A stretch of 39,968 nt of DNA from Roseateles chitinivorans (GTDB lineage: Bacteria > Pseudomonadota > Gammaproteobacteria > Burkholderiales > Burkholderiaceae_C). The stretch covers positions 1 through 39,968 of the forward strand of contig NZ_PEOG01000055.1 in NCBI RefSeq assembly GCF_002761755.1, in the 5' to 3' direction. The position numbers and the translations under genes are program-made. Under the pieces are notes generated by a model that did no database searches, was not told the origin of the DNA, and saw only the letters and a list, made by a program, of their open reading frames with translations. The first letter of the stretch is position 1. Every line of letters begins with the position of its first letter. This document shows, piece by piece, positions 32,706 to 39,968 of the stretch.

Positions 32706-34016
32706 TTGAGTTCCAGCCTGTTCCTCATCTTCCTGCTGATCGCCGCCAGCGCGTTCTTCTCGATGGCGGAGTTGTCGCTGGCCGCGTCGCGGCGGCTCAA
32801 GCTCAGGCAGATGGCGGACGAAGGCGACCCGCGGGCCGCGCAGGTGCTGAAGGTCCAGGAGCAGCCCGGCCACTACTTCACCGTGGTGCAGATCGGCGTG
32901 AACACGCTGGCCATCCTGGCCGGCGTCGTCGGCGAGGGCGCGCTGACGCCCCACTTCGAGTCGCTGCTGCGCCCGCTGATCGACATCGACACCGCGCAGC
33001 GCGTGGCCTTCGCGCTGTCCTTCGGCTGCGTCACCACCCTCTTCGTCGTGCTGGCGGACCTGCTGCCCAAGCGGCTGTCGATGAACGAACCGGAGCGCGT
33101 CGCGCTGGCGCTGATCCGGCCGATGCTGTTCCTGACCGTCCTGCTGCGGCCGGTCGCCTGGGCGCTGGGCCTGGTCACCGACGGCCTGCTGCGGCTGCTC
33201 GGCCGGCCGATGACGCCGGACAACACCATCACCCATGACGACATCCTCGCCATGGCCGCCGCAGGCCAGCAGGCCGGCGTCGTCGCGGCCGCGGAGCAGC
33301 AGGTGATCGAGAACGTCCTCGAGCTCGAGACCCGCACCGTGGAGTCGTCGATGACCTCGCGGGAGCGCGTGGTCTATTTCTCGCTCGACGACGACGAGGC
33401 GCTGGTGCGCACCCGGATCGCGGATTCGCCGCACTCGACCTACCTGGTCTGCGACGGCGAGATCGACCAGGTCGTCGGTTATGTCGACGCCACCGACCTG
33501 TTCCAGCGCGTGCTGCGTGGCGAGGTGATCTCGCTGCGCGCCGAGCCGGCGCTGGTCAAGAAGGTGCTGATCGTGCCGGACCGGCTGACGCTGGCCGAGG
33601 TGCTGACGCAGTTCCGCCAGGCGCATGAGGACTTCGCGGTCATCGTCAACGAGTACTCGCTGGTGGTGGGCGTCATCACCCTCAACGACGTGATGAGCAC
33701 GGTGATGGGCTCGCTGGTCTCCACCGACGAGGAGGAGCAGCAGATCATCCGTCGCGACGACGGCAGCTTCCTGGCCGACGGCATCACGCCGATCCCGGAC
33801 GTGCAGCGCGCGCTGGGCGTCGACGACTTCCCGCACCCCGGTCAGTACGACACGCTGGCCGGCTTCCTGATGGTGATGCTGCGGCGCATTCCCAAGCGGA
33901 CCGATGTCGTGGAATGGCACGGCTGGCGCTTCGAGGTCGTCGACGTCGACAGCCACCGCGTCGACCAGGTCATGATCGCCCGCGCCGCGCCGCCGGCGAC
34001 GGAAACGGTCGCCTGA
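32706..34016 (+). CDS. paeA: PaeA/YtfL-type CNNM-CBS membrane protein
   Basis: A 436-residue inner-membrane protein of the CorC/HlyC-like UPF0053 family. The N-terminal CNNM/DUF21 region has about three to four membrane helices. Two CBS domains follow (about 190-310) and a CorC_HlyC domain ends it. It follows E. coli YtfL (PaeA) almost end to end, for example FFTVVQIGVNTLAILAGVVG, IENVLELETRTVESSMT and EDFAVIVNEYSLVVGVITLNDVM. PaeA is described as a putrescine/cadaverine exporter. I chose TTG at 32706 because the E. coli protein aligns from there and GAAAG lies just upstream; TTG 32685 would add seven residues. TACACT at 32673-32678 is a possible -10. Confidence 0.9.
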   Translation: MSSSLFLIFLLIAASAFFSMAELSLAASRRLKLRQMADEGDPRAAQVLKVQEQPGHYFTVVQIGVNTLAILAGVVGEGALTPHFESLLRPLIDIDTAQRVAFALSFGCVTTLFVVLADLLPKRLSMNEPERVALALIRPMLFLTVLLRPVAWALGLVTDGLLRLLGRPMTPDNTITHDDILAMAAAGQQAGVVAAAEQQVIENVLELETRTVESSMTSRERVVYFSLDDDEALVRTRIADSPHSTYLVCDGEIDQVVGYVDATDLFQRVLRGEVISLRAEPALVKKVLIVPDRLTLAEVLTQFRQAHEDFAVIVNEYSLVVGVITLNDVMSTVMGSLVSTDEEEQQIIRRDDGSFLADGITPIPDVQRALGVDDFPHPGQYDTLAGFLMVMLRRIPKRTDVVEWHGWRFEVVDVDSHRVDQVMIARAAPPATETVA

Positions 34017-34054
34017 CCGACGGCTGCGCGGCCGGCCTGCGCCACAATGCGCGG

Positions 34055-36133
34055 ATGACTGTCCAGCCCGTTTCCGCCGCTTCGCTTCCCCTCGATCAGG
34101 CCGCCGTCCGAGCCGGCGAACTCCGTGATCTGCTGCACCATCATGCCCACCTGTACTACGTGCTCGATGCGCCCGCGCTGCCCGATGCGGAGTACGACCG
34201 GCTGTTCCAGGAGCTCCAGGCGATCGAGGCCGCCCATCCGTCGCTGCTGACGCCGGATTCGCCGACGCAGCGGGTGGGCGGCGCGGTGCTGGAGGGCTTC
34301 GAGCCGGTGCGGCATGTGGTGCCGATGCTGTCGATCCGCACCGAGACCGATACCGAGGCCAGCGGTGCCGAGAACTTCGACGCCCGCGTGCGCCGGGAGC
34401 TGGACCTGGGCGAGCACGCCGCGCCCGTCGAGTACGCGGCCGAGCTCAAGTTCGATGGCCTGGCGATCAACCTGCGCTACGAGCACGGCGTGCTGGTGCA
34501 GGCGGCCACGCGCGGCAACGGCGAGACCGGCGAGGACGTGACGCAGAACGTGCGCACGATCAAGCAGATCCCGCTGCGGTTGCGCGGCGACGGCGCGCAG
34601 GCCGCGGTGCTGGAGGTGCGCGGCGAGGTCTACATGCGGCGCGACGACTTCGAGGCGCTCAACGAGCGCCAGCGGGCCGCCAACGAGAAGACCTTCGTCA
34701 ACCCGCGCAACACCGCGGCGGGGGCGATCCGGCAACTGGATCCGGTGCTGGTGCGGCAGCGGCCGCTGAGCTTCTTCGCCTACGGCATCGGCGAGACGCG
34801 GGGCTGGGACATTCCGCCCACCCACAGCGCGATGCTGGACGCGCTGCAGGCCTACGGGCTGCCGGTCAACGCCGACCGTGCGGTGGTGCGCGGGGCCGAA
34901 GGGCTGGTGAAGTTCCACCGCGAGATCGGCGAGAAGCGCGACACGCTGCCCTTCGACATCGACGGCGTCGTCTATAAGGTCAACAGCCGCGAGCTGCAGC
35001 GCCGGCTCGGCTTCGTGTCGCGCGAGCCGCGCTGGGCGGTCGCGCACAAGTACCCGGCGCAGGAGCAGGTGACCCGGCTGGACCGCATCGAGATCCAGGT
35101 CGGGCGCACCGGCAAGCTGACGCCGGTGGCCAAGCTGGAGCCGGTCTTCGTCGGCGGCACGACGGTCAGCAATGCGACGCTGCACAACCTCTTCGAGATG
35201 CGCCGCAAGGGCATCCGCGTCGGCGACCAGGTGATCATCCGGCGCGCGGGCGACGTGATCCCGGAAGTCGTCGGCAAGGTCGACACCCGGCGCGCGAGCT
35301 ACGTGCCCAACTTCCGCATGCCCCGGCACTGCCCGATCTGCGGCAGCGAGGTGGTGCGCGAGAAGGGCGGCATCGACCACCGCTGCAGCGGTGGCATCTT
35401 CTGCCCGGCGCAGCGCAAGCAGGCGATGCTGCATTTCGCCGGCCGCCGCGCGATGGACATCGAGGGCCTGGGCGACAAGCTGGTCGACCAGCTGGTCGAC
35501 GGCGGCATCGTGACCAGCCTGCCGGGGCTCTACAAGCTCGGCGTGGCCAAGCTCACCGCGCTGGAGCGCATGGGCGACCGCAGCGCGCTGAACCTGATCG
35601 AAGCGCTCGAGAAGAGCAAGCACACGACGCTGGCGCGCTTCCTCTTCGCGCTGGGCATCCGGCAGGTGGGCGAAACCACGGCCAAGGACCTGGCGAAGCA
35701 CTTCGGCAACCTGGAATCGCTGATGAACGCGACCGAGGAGCAGCTGCTCGCGGTGAAGGACGTCGGGCCGATCGTCGCGAAGAGCATCGCGGCCTTCTTC
35801 GCCGAGGCGCACAACCGTGAGGTCGTCGCGCAGCTGCTCGCGGCCGGCGTCAGCTTCCCGGAGAGCGACGGCGCCGCGGCCGCGCCGGCGGGCCCGCAGC
35901 CGCTGGCCGGCAAGACGCTGGTGCTGACCGGCACGCTGCCGACGCTCTCCCGCGACGAGGCCAAGGAGCTGATCGAGGCCGCCGGGGGCAAGGTCAGCGG
36001 CTCGGTGTCGAAGAAGACCAGCTACGTGATCGCGGGCGAGGAGGCCGGATCCAAGCTGGACAAGGCGCGCGAGCTCGGCGTCACCATCCTCGACGAGGCG
36101 GGGCTGCAGGCGCTGCTCGCCGCTTCGGACTGA
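34055..36133 (+). CDS. ligA: NAD-dependent DNA ligase LigA
   Basis: A 692-residue replicative ligase sealing Okazaki fragments. Domains in order: Ia (HLYYVLDAPALPDAEYDRL), adenylation (AMP lysine in AELKFDGLAI), OB fold, a four-cysteine zinc finger (CPICGSEV...HRCSGGIFCPAQ), helix-hairpin-helix repeats, and a C-terminal BRCT domain (about 610-690). Length is normal. The ATG at 34055 follows CACAATG, which may be a start-proximal -10 element. The open frame upstream of 34055 lies inside paeA and is not part of it. In related genomes ligA commonly follows zipA; here about 10 kb intervene. Confidence 0.97.
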   Translation: MTVQPVSAASLPLDQAAVRAGELRDLLHHHAHLYYVLDAPALPDAEYDRLFQELQAIEAAHPSLLTPDSPTQRVGGAVLEGFEPVRHVVPMLSIRTETDTEASGAENFDARVRRELDLGEHAAPVEYAAELKFDGLAINLRYEHGVLVQAATRGNGETGEDVTQNVRTIKQIPLRLRGDGAQAAVLEVRGEVYMRRDDFEALNERQRAANEKTFVNPRNTAAGAIRQLDPVLVRQRPLSFFAYGIGETRGWDIPPTHSAMLDALQAYGLPVNADRAVVRGAEGLVKFHREIGEKRDTLPFDIDGVVYKVNSRELQRRLGFVSREPRWAVAHKYPAQEQVTRLDRIEIQVGRTGKLTPVAKLEPVFVGGTTVSNATLHNLFEMRRKGIRVGDQVIIRRAGDVIPEVVGKVDTRRASYVPNFRMPRHCPICGSEVVREKGGIDHRCSGGIFCPAQRKQAMLHFAGRRAMDIEGLGDKLVDQLVDGGIVTSLPGLYKLGVAKLTALERMGDRSALNLIEALEKSKHTTLARFLFALGIRQVGETTAKDLAKHFGNLESLMNATEEQLLAVKDVGPIVAKSIAAFFAEAHNREVVAQLLAAGVSFPESDGAAAAPAGPQPLAGKTLVLTGTLPTLSRDEAKELIEAAGGKVSGSVSKKTSYVIAGEEAGSKLDKARELGVTILDEAGLQALLAASD

Positions 36134-36158
36134 GGTCCTGCGTCGGCCTGCCGAGGCG

Positions 36159-37445
36159 TCAAGCGCCCGCGGTCTTCCTCCGGATCACCATCGCCATCCC
36201 CGCCGCCAGCAGGCAGGCGGCACCGGCGACGTAGAGCGCCGGCGCGTAGCTCAGCAGCAGGCTGCGGCTCAGTCCCGCGCCGTAGGCGGCCACCGCGGCG
36301 CCGATCTGATGGCCCGCGAAGATCCACCCGAACACCATCCCCACCTTCGCGGCGCCGAAGCGCTCGGCGGTCAGGCGCACCGTCGGCGGCACGGTGGCGA
36401 TCCAGTCCAGGCCGTAGAACACCGCGAACAGCGACAGCCCGTACAGCGTGAACTCCGCGTTGGGCAGCCACAGCAGCGACAGGCCGCGCAGCGCGTAGTA
36501 CCAGCACAGCAGCTTGCGGGCGTCGTAGCGATCGCTCAGCCATCCCGAGGCGATCGTGCCGATGAAGTCGAACATGCCCATCATCGCGAGCACCGAAGCC
36601 GCCGGCACCGCTGCCAGGCCATAGTCGCCGCACAGCGAGATGAAATGCGTCTGCACCAAGCCGTTGGTCGACAGCCCGCAGATGAAGAAGGTGCCGAAGA
36701 GCAGCCAGAAGGTCGGCTGCGTCGACGCCTCGCGCAGCGCGACGAAGGGCGTGCGCCAGGTCACCGCGGACGCGGCGGCGGGGGCGGCCGGCGCGGCGGT
36801 CGTCGAGGCCGGATCGGCGCCATAGGGCGCCAATCCGAGGTCCGACGGTCGATCGCGCATGAACAGCAGCACCAGCGCCATCACGCCCAGGCACAGCACG
36901 GCCAGCGGCAGCAGCGGCGCCCGCCAGCCCCAGCGCTCGATCATCCAGGCGGCGATCGGCAGGCAGATCAACTGGCCGGTCGCCGCGCTCGCGGTCAGGA
37001 TCCCCATGACCAGGCCCCGACGGGACGCGAACCAGCGGTTGGAGACGACCGCACCGAGCACCAGCGCGGTCATGCCGCTGCCCAGGCCCAGCACCACGCC
37101 CCACAGCACGACCAGGTGCCAGAGCCGGGTGACCATCCCGGCCATCAGCATGCCGCCACCGACCAGCGCCAGCGCCACGCTGACCACGGCCCGCACGCCG
37201 AAGCGCTCCATCAGCACCGCTGCGAACGGCCCCATCAGGCCGAACAGCGCGAAACGCAGCGCCAGCGCCGACGAGATCTGGCTGGTGGACCAGCCGAACT
37301 CCTGCGCCAGCGGTTGCAGCATCGCGCCGGGCAGGCCCAGCGCGGCGGACATGAACAGCATCGTCAGGAAGGTCAGCCCGGCGATCACCCAGCTGAAGTG
37401 GAGACCGCGATGGGTCAGTCGATGGGACAGGGCGGCGGCGGGCAT
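36159..37445 (-). CDS. Major facilitator superfamily transporter
   Basis: A 428-residue inner-membrane protein with twelve predicted hydrophobic segments, starting HFSWVIAGLTFLTMLFMSAALG. The central loop between the sixth and seventh helices is Ala/Pro-rich (PASTTAAPAAPAAASAV). The layout resembles monocarboxylate/oxalate-type MFS carriers (the GLPGAMLQPLAQEFGWS segment), but I cannot name a substrate. The ATG at 37445 is chosen because the open frame further upstream is not conserved-looking and lies in the promoter region. It is divergent from a TetR gene and converges on ligA with only 25 bp between stops. Confidence 0.9.
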   Translation of the reverse strand: MPAAALSHRLTHRGLHFSWVIAGLTFLTMLFMSAALGLPGAMLQPLAQEFGWSTSQISSALALRFALFGLMGPFAAVLMERFGVRAVVSVALALVGGGMLMAGMVTRLWHLVVLWGVVLGLGSGMTALVLGAVVSNRWFASRRGLVMGILTASAATGQLICLPIAAWMIERWGWRAPLLPLAVLCLGVMALVLLFMRDRPSDLGLAPYGADPASTTAAPAAPAAASAVTWRTPFVALREASTQPTFWLLFGTFFICGLSTNGLVQTHFISLCGDYGLAAVPAASVLAMMGMFDFIGTIASGWLSDRYDARKLLCWYYALRGLSLLWLPNAEFTLYGLSLFAVFYGLDWIATVPPTVRLTAERFGAAKVGMVFGWIFAGHQIGAAVAAYGAGLSRSLLLSYAPALYVAGAACLLAAGMAMVIRRKTAGA

Positions 37446-37500
37446 GCGGTTCCTTCGGGGCCGGCGTCCGGGGCGCGGGACAGCGCCCGGAACGATTTTT

Positions 37501-37516
37501 GATGACAGCTGCCATC
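37501..37516. promoter_or_regulatory. Candidate TetR operator between the MFS and tetR genes
   Basis: GATGACAGCTGCCATC is a 16-bp imperfect palindrome (14 of 16 positions symmetric, centre CAGCTG) in the 185-bp divergent gap, 56 bp before the transporter start and 115 bp before the regulator start. The surrounding AT-rich stretch (TTTTTGATGA, TTCAAAAAACC) probably holds the transporter promoter. Confidence 0.5.
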
Positions 37517-37614
37517 GTATCGGCATTCCCGAAGGCGGATGCAGATTTGATGATGACCCTATTCAAAAAACCGGATTCCAGCACGCCGATCCGGCGCTGG
37601 CCGATGGCGCTTCC

Positions 37615-37620
37615 TACAAT
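37615..37620 (+). promoter_or_regulatory. Possible -10 element of the tetR-family gene
   Basis: TACAAT ends 10 bp before the ATG at 37631, so any transcript from it would have a very short or absent leader. No good -35 is visible at the usual distance. Confidence 0.3.
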
Positions 37621-37630
37621 CACGGCCATC

Positions 37631-38221
37631 ATGAAAGTCACCAAAGAGCAATCGGCCGCCAACCGCCAGGCGCTGGTCGACGCGGCGTCCAAGCTGTATC
37701 GCGAGCGCGGTATCGCCGGCGTCGGCCTGGCCGAGATCTCGCGCGAGGCCGGCTTCACCCACGGCGGTTTCTACGGGCGCTTCGCGTCGAAGGAGGAACT
37801 CGCGGCGGAGGCCTGCGACCTCGCCTTCGAGGCCTCCCTGTCCCGGCTGGCGGCGCAGCTGGACAAGCACGGCGGCGACCTGGGGCCGTTCCTGAAACGC
37901 TACTTCAGCGCCGCGCATCGCGACGCGCCGGGCGGCGGATGCCCGATGGCGGCGCTGGGCGTGGATGCGGCCCGCGAGGGCGGCCTGCTGCGGGAGTCGA
38001 TGAGCACCGGCATCGGCGCCTATCTGCATGAGCTGGCGACCCACCGGCCCGATGGCACGGTGGTCGAGACGCCGACCGCCGACGACGAAGCCCGCGCGAT
38101 CGGCCTGCTGGCCACGATGGTCGGCGGGATGATCCTGGCGCGCGCCTGCGCGGGCGCCGCGCCGGCGTTGTCCGAACGGATCCTCAGGACGTCGCTGGAG
38201 GCGTCGTCGAAGGCAGCCTGA
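37631..38221 (+). CDS. TetR/AcrR family transcriptional regulator
   Basis: A 196-residue repressor-type protein with an N-terminal helix-turn-helix (residues about 8-55: ALVDAASKLYRERG, LAEISREAGFTHGGFYGRFASKEEL). A C-terminal ligand domain follows, containing GGGCPMAALGVDAAREG, a pattern typical of TetR_C domains near stress and efflux genes. It probably controls the divergent MFS gene through the palindrome at 37501-37516. The start is the ATG at 37631; the upstream open frame covers the operator. Its 3' end overlaps that of the convergent EamA gene by 38 bp. Confidence 0.92.
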   Translation: MKVTKEQSAANRQALVDAASKLYRERGIAGVGLAEISREAGFTHGGFYGRFASKEELAAEACDLAFEASLSRLAAQLDKHGGDLGPFLKRYFSAAHRDAPGGGCPMAALGVDAAREGGLLRESMSTGIGAYLHELATHRPDGTVVETPTADDEARAIGLLATMVGGMILARACAGAAPALSERILRTSLEASSKAA

Positions 38222-39074
38222 GCACGCCCACCGCCAACGCGGTGCCCAGCAGCACCACCAGGCAGCCGGCGGCCATGCTGGCGCTGAGGGTCTCGCCCAG
38301 GAAGATCCAGCCCCACAGCAGCCCGAAGACCGGGATCAGGAAGGTCACCGAGATGGTGTTGGTCGGGCCCACCCGCTTCATCAGCCGGAAGAACAGGATG
38401 TAGGCGACGCCGGTGCACAGCAGCGCCAGCAGCGCGACCGCGCCCCAGGCCTGCGCGCTCGGCATCGCGGCCGGGCGCATCGACCAGGCCGGCGCGGCCA
38501 GCAGCAGCGCGGCGGCGAACTGGCTGCCGGTCGCCACCGCCAGCGGACTGGCGCCGGTGAGGTAGCGCTTGGTGGCGCTGGCCGCGACACCGTAGCTCAG
38601 CGCGGCGATCAGGCAGGCGACGATGGCGAAGCCGCTGCCGCCGGGCTTGAACGAGGCCTTGTCCCAGGCCAGCAGCACGACGCCGGCGAAGCCCAGCGCC
38701 AGGCCCACCAACCGCGAGCCGTCCAGGCGCTGACCGAACCAGGCCCACGCCACCAGCGCGCCCCACATCGGCGTGGTGGCGTTGAGGATGCTCGACAGGC
38801 CGGCGTTGATCGACAACGCGGCATAGCTGAACAGCGCGAACGGGAAGGCACTGTTGAGCACGCCCACCAGCAGCAGGCCCTTCCAGTGGGTGCGCAGGTC
38901 GCCGAGGCCCTCGCGCAGGCCCAGCAGCGGCAGCAGGAACAGGGATGCCCCGGCGACGCGCACCGCGGCGGTGGCCACCGCGCCGAACTCCGGCGCAGCC
39001 AGCCGCATGAACAGGAAGGAGGCGCCCCAAATGGCGGCCAGGACGAGCAGTTCGATCAGATCGCTTCGCTTCAC
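38184..39074 (-). CDS. EamA/DMT-family transporter (RhaT/YdcZ-like exporter)
   Basis: A 296-residue inner-membrane protein with ten hydrophobic segments arranged as two EamA repeats (AAIWGASFLFMRLAAPEFG at the start of repeat one, IAALSYGVAASATKRYL at the start of repeat two). The second repeat ends with TNTISVTFLIPVFGLLWGWIFLGE, a classic drug/metabolite transporter pattern. Substrate unknown. The start is GTG at 39074, which overlaps the ogt stop (GTGA) and so supports translational coupling. The longer frame upstream runs through ogt in another frame. Its 3' end overlaps the convergent TetR gene by 38 bp. Confidence 0.92.
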   Translation of the reverse strand: MKRSDLIELLVLAAIWGASFLFMRLAAPEFGAVATAAVRVAGASLFLLPLLGLREGLGDLRTHWKGLLLVGVLNSAFPFALFSYAALSINAGLSSILNATTPMWGALVAWAWFGQRLDGSRLVGLALGFAGVVLLAWDKASFKPGGSGFAIVACLIAALSYGVAASATKRYLTGASPLAVATGSQFAAALLLAAPAWSMRPAAMPSAQAWGAVALLALLCTGVAYILFFRLMKRVGPTNTISVTFLIPVFGLLWGWIFLGETLSASMAAGCLVVLLGTALAVGVLRLPSTTPPATS

Positions 39075-39658
39075 GCGGATACCCCTGGTGTGTCGTTGTC
39101 GTGGCGCCGTGCCGGCGGGCCGGACGGCGAGGCGCGAAGCGTAGCCGGAAGACCGCCCTCGATTGACAGTAGGGCTTCCTTGCGATGCAGGCCGCCGGCG
39201 TAGCCGGTCAGGCTGCCGTCGGCGCCCAGCACCCGGTGGCAAGGGATCAGCACCGACACCGGATTGCGGCCGACCGCCGCCGCGACCGCCCGTACCGCCT
39301 CAGGCCGGCCCAGGCGCGCGGCCAGTTCGCCATAGGTCACGGTCAAGCCCGACGGGATGTCGAGCAGCGCGCGCCAGACGGCCTGCTGGAAGGCGGTGCC
39401 GGCCGGGGCCATCGGCGGCAGCGGTGCCGGCGGCGTCGACCCCGCATCGCGCTCGGCGAAGTAGGCGGTCATCGCCGCCACCGTCTCGCGCAGCAGGGGA
39501 TCGGCGTCGTCACGCGGCGCGTCGAGGGTGCCGGGGTGGTATTTCTGGTCCTCGAACCAGAGGCCCGACAGCCCCAGGGCATTGCGGGCGATCAGCAGAC
39601 GGCCCAGTGGGGTGTCGGCTTCGGTCCAGGCGGTGTGCGCGGCGGCGGGCGTCTTCAT
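39071..39658 (-). CDS. ogt: Methylated-DNA-[protein]-cysteine S-methyltransferase (Ogt type)
   Basis: A 195-residue suicide repair protein that transfers alkyl groups from O6-methylguanine to its own cysteine. The acceptor cysteine is in SVLIPCHRVLG. It is preceded by the recognition-helix region FQQAVWRALLDIPSGLTVTYGELAARLGRPEAVRAVAAAVGRNP (given here as the conserved landmark from about residue 90 to 133) and followed by GGLHRKEALLSIEG. The ATG at 39658 overlaps the stop of the upstream glycosylase gene (ATGA). It lacks the N-terminal Ada metal-binding and AraC domains, so it is the stand-alone form. Confidence 0.95.
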   Translation of the reverse strand: MKTPAAAHTAWTEADTPLGRLLIARNALGLSGLWFEDQKYHPGTLDAPRDDADPLLRETVAAMTAYFAERDAGSTPPAPLPPMAPAGTAFQQAVWRALLDIPSGLTVTYGELAARLGRPEAVRAVAAAVGRNPVSVLIPCHRVLGADGSLTGYAGGLHRKEALLSIEGGLPATLRASPSGPPARRHDNDTPGVSA

Positions 39659-39968
39659 GGCGTGGTTCCTTTGCGGGGTTTGAGCGCGGCTTCCCGCCAC
39701 AGTTGCAACACGGCGTAGCTGCGGTAAGGGGCGAAATGCTCGGCGGCGGCGATCAACTCGCGGGGCCGCAGCGGCTGGCCGGCGCGCTGCTCCAGGCATT
39801 GCCTGAGCACCACATCGCCCGGCAGGAAGGCGTCCGGCCAGCTCCAGCCGCGCATCAGCATGTAGTGCGCGGTCCAGGGGCCCAGGCCGGGCAGGGCGGC
39901 CAGCTCCGCGATGGCGTCTTCCACCGTGCCGCGGCCCTGCGCGAACGCCAGCGTCGGCCAGTGGCGCG
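39655..39968 (-). CDS. alkA: DNA-3-methyladenine glycosylase II, AlkA family (5' end outside window)
   Basis: The last ~104 residues of a HhH-GPD base-excision glycosylase; the start lies beyond the window end. The helix-hairpin-helix is LPGLGPWTAHYMLMRGW. The conserved catalytic aspartate is retained in AFLPGDVVLRQ (E. coli AlkA has FLPDDYLIKQ). The end, FAPYRSYAVLQLW, matches the AlkA C-terminus. It excises alkylated bases such as 3-methyladenine. In many Burkholderiales this domain is fused behind an Ada-type regulatory region, which cannot be judged here. Its stop overlaps the ogt start by 4 bp. Confidence 0.92.
   Translation of the reverse strand, partial: RHWPTLAFAQGRGTVEDAIAELAALPGLGPWTAHYMLMRGWSWPDAFLPGDVVLRQCLEQRAGQPLRPRELIAAAEHFAPYRSYAVLQLWREAALKPRKGTTP

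Noticed and set aside
32609..33238. Open frame starting at the sixA stop, overlapping paeA
   Set aside because: It is off-frame to the clearly conserved PaeA/YtfL protein and is Arg/Ala-rich shadow sequence.

Overview
The window is high-GC DNA carrying a compact, intact gene set typical of a betaproteobacterium of order Burkholderiales, probably of the Rubrivivax/Roseateles/Leptothrix type. The genus is an inference from gene content and order: dedD-cvpA-purF-metZ; dapC-dapD-pilU-dapE-prmB; smc-zipA...ligA; 2-Cys OhrR. I see no phage, IS element, CRISPR array, rRNA or frameshifted gene. No stretch longer than about 300 bases lacks a feature.

Layout. (1) 1-5367, rightward: the end of a SPOR-domain protein (dedD type), cvpA, purF, metZ and gltX, the last three joined by start/stop overlaps. 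(2) 5377-6446: a six-gene tRNA cluster, Ala(GGC)-Glu(UUC)-Asp(GUC) present twice, with a promoter starting inside the end of gltX and a strong terminator. (3) 6530-7551, leftward: lexA followed 17 bp later by a small helix-hairpin-helix (Cdd1-type) gene. A LexA box lies upstream and touches the ribosome-binding site of a divergent asparaginase gene. (4) 8730-9766, leftward: ohrR-ohr peroxide-stress operon with its operator. (5) 9950-17493, leftward: dapC, dapD, a PilT/PilU ATPase, dapE, prmB and a YheS-type ABC-F gene, so lysine/peptidoglycan precursor synthesis is mixed with pilus retraction and translation factors. (6) 17546-18626, leftward: queF (with a long N-terminal extension) and a small SET-domain gene. 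(7) 18799-23473, rightward: smc and zipA, closed by a textbook terminator. (8) 23630-34016: a block between zipA and ligA holding a phosphoribosyltransferase, the non-homologous end-joining pair ku-ligD, a very large soluble hybrid histidine kinase with a 9-bp tandem repeat, sixA and a PaeA/YtfL-type membrane protein. (9) 34055-36133: ligA. (10) 36159-38221: an MFS transporter divergent from a TetR regulator with a candidate operator between them. (11) 38184-39968, leftward: alkA (cut by the window end), ogt and an EamA transporter, chained by 4-bp overlaps.

DNA maintenance recurs across the window: LexA and Cdd1 (SOS), AlkA and Ogt (alkylation), Ku and LigD (end joining), LigA, and SMC. I do not see a clearly new multi-gene system. 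The most unusual items are the LexA box fused to an asparaginase ribosome-binding site, the duplicated tRNA triplet beside gltX with CCA-anchored spacer hairpins, the end-joining block between zipA and ligA with an N-terminally extended Ku, and the double-kinase sensor with an in-frame minisatellite.
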